64,000 nt of DNA from Diphasiastrum complanatum (taxonomy: Eukaryota > Streptophyta > Lycopodiopsida > Lycopodiales > Lycopodiaceae), in assembly GCA_029204225.1 (NCBI GenBank), contig CM055094.1, positions 66,486,536-66,550,535 on the forward strand, read 5' to 3'. Positions 55,930 through 64,000 of the stretch are shown one piece after another. Under the pieces are notes generated by a model. It searched no databases and was not told where the DNA came from. It saw only the letters and a program-made list of their open reading frames with translations. How positions within the stretch are numbered: position 1 is the first letter of the stretch; the number at the start of each line of letters is the position of its first letter. The translations under genes and the position numbers were made by a program.

Positions 55930-56100
55930 GTTGAAGCAGCGCATGGAACTACCCACTGTTGGTGAGCTGTTGCTGTGACTAGTTGAAGGTCCAACATTGT
56001 TTCTTCTCTGGAACGTGTTCCCTCCATTGTTGCCTTGGTTGCTAGACCCTGTTTTTGTTGGGAATTTGTTCATGCTACTCGAGGCTTGGTTGCCATTTGA
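55930..56100 (-). pseudogene. gag zinc-knuckle fragment, inverted
   Basis: On the minus strand it reads MNKFPTKTGSSNQGNNGGNT, FQRRNNVGPSTSHSNSSPTV and MRCFNCHQQGHSW, where the CX2CX4H of a zinc knuckle is present but the last Cys is lost at the junction (about 55912). It faces the plus-strand Gag at 54242-55245. Confidence 0.7.
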
Positions 56101-57100
56101 AGCTGAGTCCCCCCCTTGAAAAGAAGCTCGGACTCAGTATTACCATTTCAATTTCGCCTTTGGGACTGGTCCAAGTGGAAGGACCCTTACTACAACCTTT
56201 TTGCGTTGCTGGCACCTAAGGGTCCACGTCACCGACGTGTGGCTTGCCGCTATGCCAATTGGTCAGTTTGGCGACCACTATGCCTTGAGTTCATATGTGG
56301 CTTGTCATTGCCTTTGGTTACCTTTTGGAAACGGATTTCGAGTTGGCTTTCGGGTTGGTTGGGATTCCAGTTTTCTTAAGTCTAAATGGTTAAGCTTGTT
56401 AAGTTTCTGAGTTGGCTTTTATGTAAGTGCATGATGGATGAATGGTAGACTTAAGTGCGTGTTGGGAAAACCACTCAAGTCCCAGCGCCCTTTGAGGTGC
56501 CGGCACAACAGATTGTCCTTGCTCCAGGTTGCTCCTCCTGCTATGGTTTTCCTACTGCCATGCCACACAGTGCAATGTATGTGCTGTAGATTTTGGCTGC
56601 TGCTGCTAGTGTTGCAATCTGTGAGCTTGGGGCCATTACTGTTGTGATGCACCTTCTACGGCCTTTCTTGTCATGATGCACCTTTTGCGGCCTTTGTTGC
56701 GTGTGCAGGTCGTTTGCGCAGGAGCTAACATGAGCTTGGGGTCGTTGTTCTTGTGACGCACCTTCTGCGGCCTTTCTTGCATTTGTAGCTTGTTTGCGTA
56801 GGAGCTCACGTAGTTCGACTTGACAACATTATTGTTATATGACCCTTGGCAGGGCCAAGATTTGTCTCAGTTCTTGTCCAACACTTGCTTTATAAACCAT
56901 GAATCATCATCATCACGTTTCCTTTTTGTTTGTGAATCACGATTCATCATCCCATTCCCATTCCCTACTATGATGTGGAACCTGCTCATCCCAGCCGGTT
57001 GCACCATATCTGCCCATCTTTTTTGGACAGAAGCACACTTTCACAATTCAGAATGGCTAAGCTTTCAAACTCCTAATATTATTATTATCTGATGTAAGCT
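56101..57100. repeat. mostly non-coding; diverged tandem unit of about 110 bp near 56620-56815
   Basis: GAGCTTGGGGCCATTACTGT and GAGCTTGGGGTCGTTGTTCT start two units that continue GATGCACCTTCTACGGCC / GACGCACCTTCTGCGGCC and end GTTTGCGCAGGAGCT / GTTTGCGTAGGAGCT. Nothing else is recognised. Confidence 0.5.
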
Positions 57101-57188
57101 GTTCAGAAAGAGATTAAGAGAGAGAGAGACTCAACAGTAATAGATTCAAGCAGCCGTCTGCCAGTTACACAAAGAGAGAGGTCTGATC

Positions 57189-57293
<105 letters not shown>

Positions 57294-57380
57294 GCGAGTC
57301 CTCCTCCATACAGAAAGAGAGCGGCCAGTCCGGATCGAGACTCCAATGATCTAGAAATCCAACCGAGAGAGAGAGACGCA

Positions 57381-57383
<3 letters not shown>

Positions 57384-57454
<71 letters not shown>
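57384..57454. repeat. (GA)n microsatellite
   Basis: About 35 uninterrupted GA units, 90 bp after the previous tract. Confidence 0.95.
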
Positions 57455-57457
<3 letters not shown>

Positions 57458-57499
57458 ACAAAGAAAAAGAGAGAGATATAGAGAGAGTCCCATTATGCA

Positions 57500-57661
57500 T
57501 TAATAAAGAGAGATATGCATGCATGGAGGGAGGCCATGCATCATGTTTCCCATACATGCATCCCCCTCCCCGTCATTTTTAGTTCAAAAAGTGTGTATGC
57601 ATGGGTGAGGGGAGGAGGATGCATGGTGCACCACGCACATGCGCAAAATTGTACATAAGTT

Positions 57662-57668
<7 letters not shown>
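57500..57668 (-). mobile_element. Helitron-like unit, inverted 5' part
   Basis: On the minus strand it reads TTTAAACTTATGTACAATTT then TGCGCATGTGCGTGG and ATGCATCCTCCTCCCC. This is the 5' region shared by the plus-strand units that follow. No 3' hairpin is seen for it. Confidence 0.6.
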
Positions 57669-57717
<49 letters not shown>

Positions 57718-57740
57718 TTAATGTAATACCCATCAATATG

Positions 57741-57771
<31 letters not shown>

Positions 57772-57805
57772 CTATCTATCTATATATATATATATATATA
57801 TATAA
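57665..57805. repeat. (TA)n, (CA)n, (TATC)n microsatellite cluster
   Basis: TA 57665-57715, CA 57741-57764, TATC/TA 57765-57804. It lies at the head-to-head junction of the inverted and first direct Helitron-like units. Confidence 0.9.
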
Positions 57806-58191
57806 ACTTATGTACACTTTTGCGAATGTGTATGGGTGCACCATGCATGCCCCTCCCCTCACCCATGCATAAGCTTTTTCTAACTAAAAAACTTGGGAGG
57901 AGGATGCATGTATGGAGAAAAGGATGCATGGCCCTCCTCCCCATGCCTGCATCTAAGGGGCTCACTACAGATTCAAATTATCCTTTATCAACACACATAG
58001 TGTTTTGAAGTGCATGTACATATTTTCATGGTGAAAGGTGTTAAATAAATGAGACTTTCATTATCAAAAATTTAAAGGGTGGTCTAAGGATTTTTTAAAT
58101 TATTAAAATTTTCACGGGAAAGGTTGAAACAAAAATGCATTTTATGAAGATCGGCCTCCATTGCCAGTCAACGACGGGCACTATTTACTAG
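57771..58191 (+). mobile_element. Helitron-like unit A
   Basis: Begins TCTATCTATC...AAACTTATGTACAC and ends with hairpin GCCAGTCAACGACGGGC (58163-58179, one mismatch) and terminal CTAG at 58188-58191. Helitrons start TC, end CTRR, and carry a GC hairpin about 10 bp before the end. No coding sequence. Confidence 0.65.
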
Positions 58192-59131
58192 TCTATATAT
58201 ATATTTAAACTTATGTGCACTTTTGCGCATGTGTATGGGTGCACCCATGCATCCTCCTCCCCTCACCCATGCATGAGCTTTTTCTAACTAAAAAATTTGG
58301 GAAAGAGGATGCATGTATGAGAAAAAGGATATATATGTATGAGGAAAGTGCATATCCCCATACATTTGCACATTGTGTGCATTGGAAGTGGGCCCCAAAA
58401 AGATTCCCCACCCCTCCCTCTCAATTCAAATATCTTTCTCTAAATATCTTTTTTAACTAAAAATGATGGGGAGGGGGATGCATGTATGGGGAAAGTGCAT
58501 ATCCTCATCCATTTCCACATTGTGTGCATTTGGTGTGGGCCCCCAAATATTTTTCTCTAAATTCAAATATTTGAAGTTTGAAGTTAAGGTTTTATTTTTT
58601 TCACACACTTCAATGTGCTTTAAACTTTAGCCAATAATTCTTATTACATGGCTTTCTTATTTATTTTGAATTACCAAAGTTTTACCCATAAATCATGAAC
58701 ATAAAAATTTTCTTGACTACCTAAAATTGCTTTTTTATTTTTTCAATCCTTCAAATCTCTATCTTGGCCCACCATTTTCATGAATGTTTAACCACAAGCC
58801 CAAACTCACTATCTTTAACTCCAAAGGATCAAATTTTTCCAAAGACTCGAATTTTTCCAAAGAATTGAAGGACCCTTTGTACTGTCAAGTCGAATTTTTC
58901 AAAAGACTCAAATTTTTCCGAAGACTCAAATTTTTCGAAAGACTCGATTTTATTTTCCCACGACTATAATTTTCCCGAAGACTCAAATTTTTCTGAAGTC
59001 TCAAATTTTTCCAAAGACTCGAATGTTTGATATTCAAGATGCGAGATGTGCAAGATTGGCCATCATCCAAATCATCGGCCGCCACCTAGATCAGCCTCCA
59101 TTGCCCGTCAACGACGGGCACTCTTTACTAG
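58192..59131 (+). mobile_element. Helitron-like unit B
   Basis: Starts TCTATATATATATTTAAACT directly after unit A and ends with the perfect 7-bp-stem hairpin GCCCGTCAACGACGGGC (59103-59119), then ACTCTTTA and CTAG (59128-59131), followed by T. The interior (58800-59030) has degenerate 18-bp units of the GACTCGAATTTTTCCAAA type. Non-coding. Confidence 0.72.
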
Positions 59132-60052
59132 TATATATATATATATATATATTTATATTTAAACTTATGTACAGTTTTGCGCATGTGTATGGGTGCACCC
59201 ATGCATCCTCCTCCTCTCACCCATGAAAGAGCTTTTTCTAAATAAAAAACTTGGGGAGGAGGATGCATGTATGAGGAATGTGCATATCCCCATACATTTG
59301 CACATTATTGTGTGCATTGAGAGATGGACCCCAAAAAGATTCCTCACCCCCTCCCTTCTCACCTACTAAATTCAAATACTTAAAGTTTGAAGTTAAGGTT
59401 TTATTTTATTCACACACTTCAATGTGCTTTAAACTTTAGCCAATAATTTTCATTACTTGGCTTTTTGATTTATTTTAAATTATCTAAGTTTTACCCATAA
59501 ATCATGAACACAAAAATTTTCTTGACTACCTTAAACTGGTTTTTTTTTTTTTTTTTCAATCCTTCAAATTCCTATCCTGTCTCGCTATTTTCAAGAATGT
59601 TTAACCACAAGCCCAAACTCACTAGCTTTAACTCTTAAATCATTACCCACAAGCTTTTATCCATGGGCCAAAAAATGCACAATTAAAAAAAAAGGAGGGG
59701 GATGGGGTGAGGGGAGTAAAAGAGACAATAAAAAGAGAAAAATAAGGGGGGAGGGGAGATTTGGAACACACGTGCATGCACACACGCACGCACTTACACA
59801 CGTGTGAGTAAGTGTGTGTATGTGTGTGCTCCTATGTGTGTGTGCGTGTGCACGTGTTCGTTGTGTGTGTGTGACCCTCGACACAACGAATGTGTGTGTG
59901 TGTGCGCGCACGTGCACGTGCACGCACGCGCACACACACATACACACATCTCTATATAAAAACCTTTTGTGGATGAGATATATTGTATGAAGTATAGAGT
60001 CTAGAGTCCTTTTTTTTTCTTCTCTCTTTCCCACGGGCCCCACTTCTCTCTC

Positions 60053-60124
<72 letters not shown>

Positions 60125-60279
60125 CAAGCCGACCAACCACCCATAGAGGGAGGGAGGTCCTTCCATGCCCCTAAATAAAATGAAGAAGGTTAAAATGTGC
60201 GTGTGTAGATATAAACAAGGGGGTGTCTCCATTCCATTAAAAGTAAATATATCAATATTTACTTCCCCCGTGCGCGCGC

Positions 60280-60311
<32 letters not shown>

Positions 60312-60518
60312 TTGACCACATAAATCACACACACCATCAAGCACAAATCACACACACAAATTCACATACACAGATAACACATGCACTCACGTACATACAC
60401 ACACATACATCGGCCACCGGTCAACAACCATCAGCTATCATCGGCTCAATGACCATCGGTCACCCGTCAACGACCATCGGCCATCCATTGCCCATCAACG
60501 ACTGGCATTCTTTACTAG
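59132..60518 (+). mobile_element. Helitron-like unit C
   Basis: Starts with a TA run then TTTAAACTTATGTACAG and ends with a diverged hairpin GCCCATCAACGACTGGC (60490-60506) and CTAG (60515-60518). Its 3' part contains CGGCCACCGGTCAACAACCA, CCATCGGTCACCCGTCAACG and similar, that is several degenerate repeats of the hairpin region. It carries long alternating purine-pyrimidine tracts. Confidence 0.65.
59766..60330. repeat. alternating CA/CG and CT tracts inside unit C
   Basis: 59766-59945 is a mosaic of ACACACG, GTGTGTG and GTGCACGTGC. 60043-60120 is (CT)n with interruptions. 60270-60310 is (CG)n followed by (CA)n. These are Z-DNA-prone and unstable; long Arg/Glu and Cys/Val/His frames here are artefacts. 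Confidence 0.9.
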
Positions 60519-61322
60519 TATATATATATTTAAATTTATGTACACTTTTGCGCATGTGTATGGGTGCACACATGTATCCTCCTCCTCTCACCCATGCATG
60601 AGCTTTTTAACTAAAAAACTTGGGGAGGAGGATGCAAGTATGGGGAAAGTGCATATCTCCATACATTTGCACATTGTGTGCATTGGGGGGTGGGCCCCAA
60701 AAAGATTCCCCACCCCTCCCACCCAATAACTAAATTCAAATATCTTTCTCGAAATTCAAATATTTAAAGTTTGAAGTTAAGGTTTTATTTTCTTCACACA
60801 CTTCAATGTGCTTTAAACTTTAGTCAATAATCTTTATTACATGACTTTCTTATTTATTTTGAGTTACCAAAGTTTTACCCATAAATCATGAACATAAATT
60901 TTTTTTGATTGCCTAAAACTGTTTTTTTTTTTTTTTCAGTTCTTCAAATCTCTATCTTGACCCACCATTTTCATGAATGTTTAACCACAAGCCCAAACTC
61001 ACTATCTTTAACTCCAAAGGATCGAATTTTTCCAAAGGATTGAAAGACCTTTGTACTATCAAGTCGATTTTTTCAAAAGACTCAAATTTTTTCGATGACT
61101 CGAATTTTTCGAAAGACTCGATTTTATTTTTCAAAGACTAGAATTTTTTCAAAGGCTCAAATTTTTTCAAGGACGTTAATTTTTCCAAAGACTCGAATTT
61201 TTCAAAGACTTAAATGTTTGATATTTGAGATGCGAGATGTGTGAGATCGGCCATCATCCAAATCATCGGCCACCACCTAGATCGGCCTCCATTGCCTGTC
61301 AACAACGGGCACTCTTTACTAG
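60519..61322 (+). mobile_element. Helitron-like unit D
   Basis: Starts TATATATATATTTAAATTTA and ends with hairpin GCCTGTCAACAACGGGC (61294-61310, mismatched) and CTAG (61319-61322). The interior closely follows unit B, including the TTTTTCCAAAGACTCGAA series (61020-61215) and the ATCGGCCATCATCCAAATCA lead-in to the hairpin. Confidence 0.7.
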
Positions 61323-61830
61323 TATATATATCCTTCCTAGTAGGCAATGCACAAACAGGCAAACAAGACAGTCTCACCTTTTTTGGATCTTTTTTCATCC
61401 TCACCATCTTCCAAAGAAGCTCAATTGTTTCGATCCTACCTGCTATCATCAGTTCACACACAAATTGAAGCCCAGCTGATTTCTGTTCCTGTTATCAATC
61501 ACCACAGAAACGCATTGATGTATATTACTATCAGTATTGGGAGATCTAGAGTAGGGAGGGGCAGAAAGCATGGCAGATGAACCTATTGTGGTTCAGACTT
61601 CTTTGGCTGATTAGAACAGAAGTTTTGAAGGATCTAAGGACTCTTTGTACTACTGTCAAGTCAAATTTCTGAAAAGATTCAAATTTTTCCGAAGACTAGA
61701 ATTTTTTCTGAAACCTTTCATATTTTTTTGAAGGCTCAAATTTTTCTAAAGACTCAAAATCCAAATCCAAAGCATTGGCCGCCACCTAGATCGGCCTCCA
61801 TTGTCCGTCAACGATGAGCACTCACAACTA

Positions 61831-61831
<1 letters not shown>
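61323..61831 (+). mobile_element. Helitron-like unit E
   Basis: Ends with hairpin GTCCGTCAACGATGAGC (61803-61819, degraded) and CTAG (61828-61831). The 3' 150 bp resemble units B and D; the 5' part (CCTTCCTAGTAGGCAATG...) is different, so this unit has a distinct interior. Confidence 0.6.
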
Positions 61832-61877
<46 letters not shown>

Positions 61878-61940
61878 ACAAATATATATCTTTTGTTACA
61901 GGTACAATTATATATATGTGGTATATACAAATATATCACT

Positions 61941-61982
<42 letters not shown>
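61832..61982. repeat. (TA)n tracts
   Basis: Two TA runs (61832-61874 and about 61945-61980) separated by 70 bp. Confidence 0.9.
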
Positions 61983-61985
<3 letters not shown>

Positions 61986-61999
61986 ATTTAAGACACGTG

Positions 62000-62035
62000 G
62001 CCTCAGAACCTCCTGCCGTGGCGGGAAGTTCTGAA
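62000..62035. repeat. GC palindrome, isolated copy
   Basis: CAGAACCTCCTGCCGTGGCG followed by GGAAGTTCTGA, right after a TA tract as in the composite-element copies. Confidence 0.85.
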
Positions 62036-62479
62036 CTCCATTAGCAAGCATAAGGAGCATTTGAGCTAACCTCCACTCTCACCCTCTATCTCTCTCTTTC
62101 TCTCTCCACTTCTCTCAACCTCTTCTTATCTTCCCTTTCCTTTTGCCTACACTCATGATGAAGGTAGTTTAGGAGAGTGTTAGTGGTGGTAGAGTTAGAT
62201 GAAAAGTAAGGAACTAACTAAAAGTAGCATCTATGCATAGTTAGGTGCCTATCCAATGAACTAACCCTTATTGACAGGTGGGAGGGCTATTACTACAGCA
62301 ACCCCACCGCAAAGGGCCAGCATGCGGTTCATCATATTCCAAACCGTGAGGCGGAAATCCACAAAACCGCAATTTCAAGCTTGCGATGATCAACGGGTCA
62401 CTGGACTGCAGATAACCACAACCGTAGTTCATGCGATTCTAGCGGGAGATTATGAATATTTTTTCAAAAATGAAAATAC
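62036..62479. other. non-coding, nothing recognised
   Basis: Contains a CT-rich stretch (62075-62120) and a GC-balanced part (62270-62450) with an 81-codon frame that resembles nothing known to me. Confidence 0.4.
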
Positions 62480-62645
62480 TCAGAACCTCCCGCCGCGGTC
62501 CCTCTGCAATCCCTAATGTGGTCCCTTTGCGGTTCTATGAGGTTCCTCTAAGATTCTATGCGACCCTATATGGTCCTCTGCGGTCCCTCTATGGTCCTCT
62601 GCGGTCCTCCCACTGCGGTGGGAGGTTCTCTGATCCCTCATACAA
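62480..62645. repeat. short GGTCCTC array bounded by two palindrome halves
   Basis: CAGAACCTCCCGCCGCGG leads directly into GGTCCCTCTGCAATCCCTAATG units and closes with GTCCTCCCACTGCGGTGGGA and GGTTCTC. It looks like array sequence inserted into, or captured within, a palindrome. The Copia element 4 homology begins at 62646. Confidence 0.85.
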
Positions 62646-63020
62646 TATACCAAAATCTTGAGTTCCAATGATGTACCTCAAAACTCGTCTTCTTAGCTTC
62701 CAATGTTCCTCACTAGGATCTTGCATGAATTGACTCAATCCTCACTAGGATCTTGCATGAATTGACTCAATCTTCCAACACAATAGCTTAGATCTGGTCT
62801 TGTAATGGTTAGATATATGAGTGAACCAACTAGCTTCCTATAGATAGTAATTTCCTCAAAGGATCTTTCACTACCTCTTATAATTAGCTTTACATGAGAC
62901 TCCATAGGTGTATCACTAGCTTTTGCATCTACCATATGAAATCTTTCTAGAATAGCATTAGAATACTTCTCTTGACAAATGAAAGTATATTGAGAAGATC
63001 TAAACACTTCTATTCCTAGA
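62646..63020 (-). pseudogene. Copia element 4: RT C-terminus / RNase H start
   Basis: On the minus strand it reads YTFICQEKYSNAILERFHMV, ASDTPMESHVKLI, YRKLVGSLIYLTITRPDLSY and CVGRLSQFMQDPSED. A 32-bp duplication of the QFMQDPSE-coding region (about 62707-62770) shifts the frame. The domain continues to 62646 (LRRRVLRYIIGTQDFGI) and is cut by the array. Confidence 0.85.
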
Positions 63021-63650
63021 ATGTAATGCTAGATACCAAGATCATGCACCTCAAACTCCTACTTAATAGCACTCTTGGTATCCTCCACATCTTGATTGTT
63101 TCCGCCACTCAAGATGATATCATCCACATAGATTAGCAAGATATTAACATCATTTCTAGCAAACCTATAATAAAGTGAATGATCATACTCACTCATAACA
63201 AAGCCTTGAGAGAGTAAAAAAGTGTTCAGCTTAGCATACCAACTCCTTGGTGCTTGCTTAAGGCCATACAACCTCTTTTAAAGTAGACACAAATGATTTG
63301 GCTTTGTAGATGAAAAGTAGCTCTCGGGTTCCTCTTGAAGATCACCACTCAAGAATGCATTTGTAATGTCCATTTTCCATAGATCCCATCCATAAAGTGT
63401 AGCATGTGAGATGATGACTCAAATGCTTACCATCTTTGCCATAGGTGCAAAGGTCTCATCATAGTCAAGCCCTTGTTCTTGAGCATATCCTTTTGCCACT
63501 AACCTTGTCTTGTACTTGTTGATAGATCCATCTTGGTGTGTCTTCACTTTGAAGATCCATTTGCATCCAATAGCTTTCTTGTACATAGGTAACTCCATCA
63601 ATCTCCATGTTCCATTCTTCATAAGAGCTTGATAATCAAGATCCACTGCT
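63021..63650 (-). pseudogene. Copia element 4: reverse transcriptase (broken)
   Basis: 63419-63646 reads ALMKNGTWRLMELPMYKKAI, GCKWIFKVKTHQDGSINKYK and RLVAKGYAQEQGLDYDETFA. 63059-63271 reads MYGLKQAPRSWYAKLNTFLL and ILLIYVDDIILSGGNNQ with the YVDD box. One stop separates them near 63275-63420 (frameshifted GEPESYFSSTKPNHLCLL-like stretch). Confidence 0.88.
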
Positions 63651-64000
63651 TGGATCCATCCTCTTCTTTCCTTGCTTCATCTAGACTTGTGGGTTCATAA
63701 AAAGAGGTTAGGAAAGCAACATAATCTTCAAAAACTACTTGTTTACCCTTTTCATCATATGTCAGCCTTGAAGGTACTTGTCTTTCCCTTGATGTTCTCC
63801 TTGGATTTTGACTTGATGAAGGTCCATCATCATCACCATCTAAAGTAGGATCCTTTACGTCAACATCAAGAACGTTAGATCCATCCACATCACCATCAAT
63901 CATGCTTGAAGACACTTTTGAAATTTTTTCTCATAAACAATGACATCTTTACCAACAATCACTTTGTTAGTAGAAGGAATGTAAACCTTGTAGGCTTTAC
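63619..64000 (-). pseudogene. Copia element 4: integrase tail and linker (runs off the window)
   Basis: 63619-63915 is the Asp/Ser-rich linker ending RRTSRERQVPSRLTYDEKGK and DYVAFLTSFYEPTSLDEARK. 63916-64000 reads, in a neighbouring frame, KAYKVYIPSTNKVIVGKDVI, the integrase C-terminal end. The rest lies beyond the window. Confidence 0.8.

Noticed and set aside
59657-60355. 232-codon minus-strand frame
   Set aside because: Made of CA/CG and CT simple repeats within Helitron-like unit C.

Overview
The window looks like intergenic, transposon-filled nuclear DNA of a land plant with a large, repeat-rich genome. The evidence is Copia and Gypsy LTR retrotransposons with plant-type primer-binding sites (initiator-Met type at 30024-30035, Asp-like type at 41630), a BED-type hAT transposase with GT-AG introns, Helitron-like 3' ends, plant telomere-type CCCTAAA motifs and long GA/CT and TA microsatellites. 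A Penelope-like reverse transcriptase remnant is compatible with a non-flowering plant, but the species cannot be named from the sequence. I saw no rRNA, tRNA or CRISPR.

Layout. 1-1496: non-coding, with a 129-bp-period duplication and a perfect 22-bp hairpin. 1497-7712: decayed minus-strand Copia with unequal LTRs. 7745-10000: plus-strand Copia fused to Gypsy-type zinc knuckles, next to an inverted Gypsy gag piece. 10500-11292: the best host-gene candidate, a small secreted glycine-rich protein with TATA box and poly(A) signal. 11300-17760: sparse sequence with Copia and Penelope-like fragments. 17851-19650: CT tract, telomere-like block, AT-rich stretch. 19850-32800: copy 1 of an unclassified composite element: a GAGGACCGCA-type array, a conserved block, GC-rich palindromes, a TA tract, a fixed motif (GTTAGGCCCTCAATC) and an unrecognised coding sequence. 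A 5,572-bp gag-only LTR element (25111-30682) with LTRs that look identical and a GACAC target duplication splits that coding sequence. 33585-45265: Copia and Gypsy debris, including a head-to-head LTR pair and a Copia RNase H fragment holding about 70 bp of antisense Gypsy gag. 54240-45265, minus strand: copy 2 of the composite element, internally deleted by about 2.2 kb and interrupted by an apparently intact 6.2-kb hAT transposon (47118-53348). 54242-56080: Gypsy gag with an inverted zinc-knuckle piece. 57500-61831: head-to-tail series of Helitron-like units. 62000-62645: more palindromes and array. 62646-64000: minus-strand Copia running off the window.

The two interrupted, inverted copies of the composite element are the strongest candidate for something undescribed. 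The hAT (four exons, 1,336 residues, AT-hooks, convergent second ORF) and the gag-only element look youngest and least damaged; most other coding sequence is pseudogenic. Low-complexity arrays and microsatellites produce many long but meaningless open frames, which are left out.
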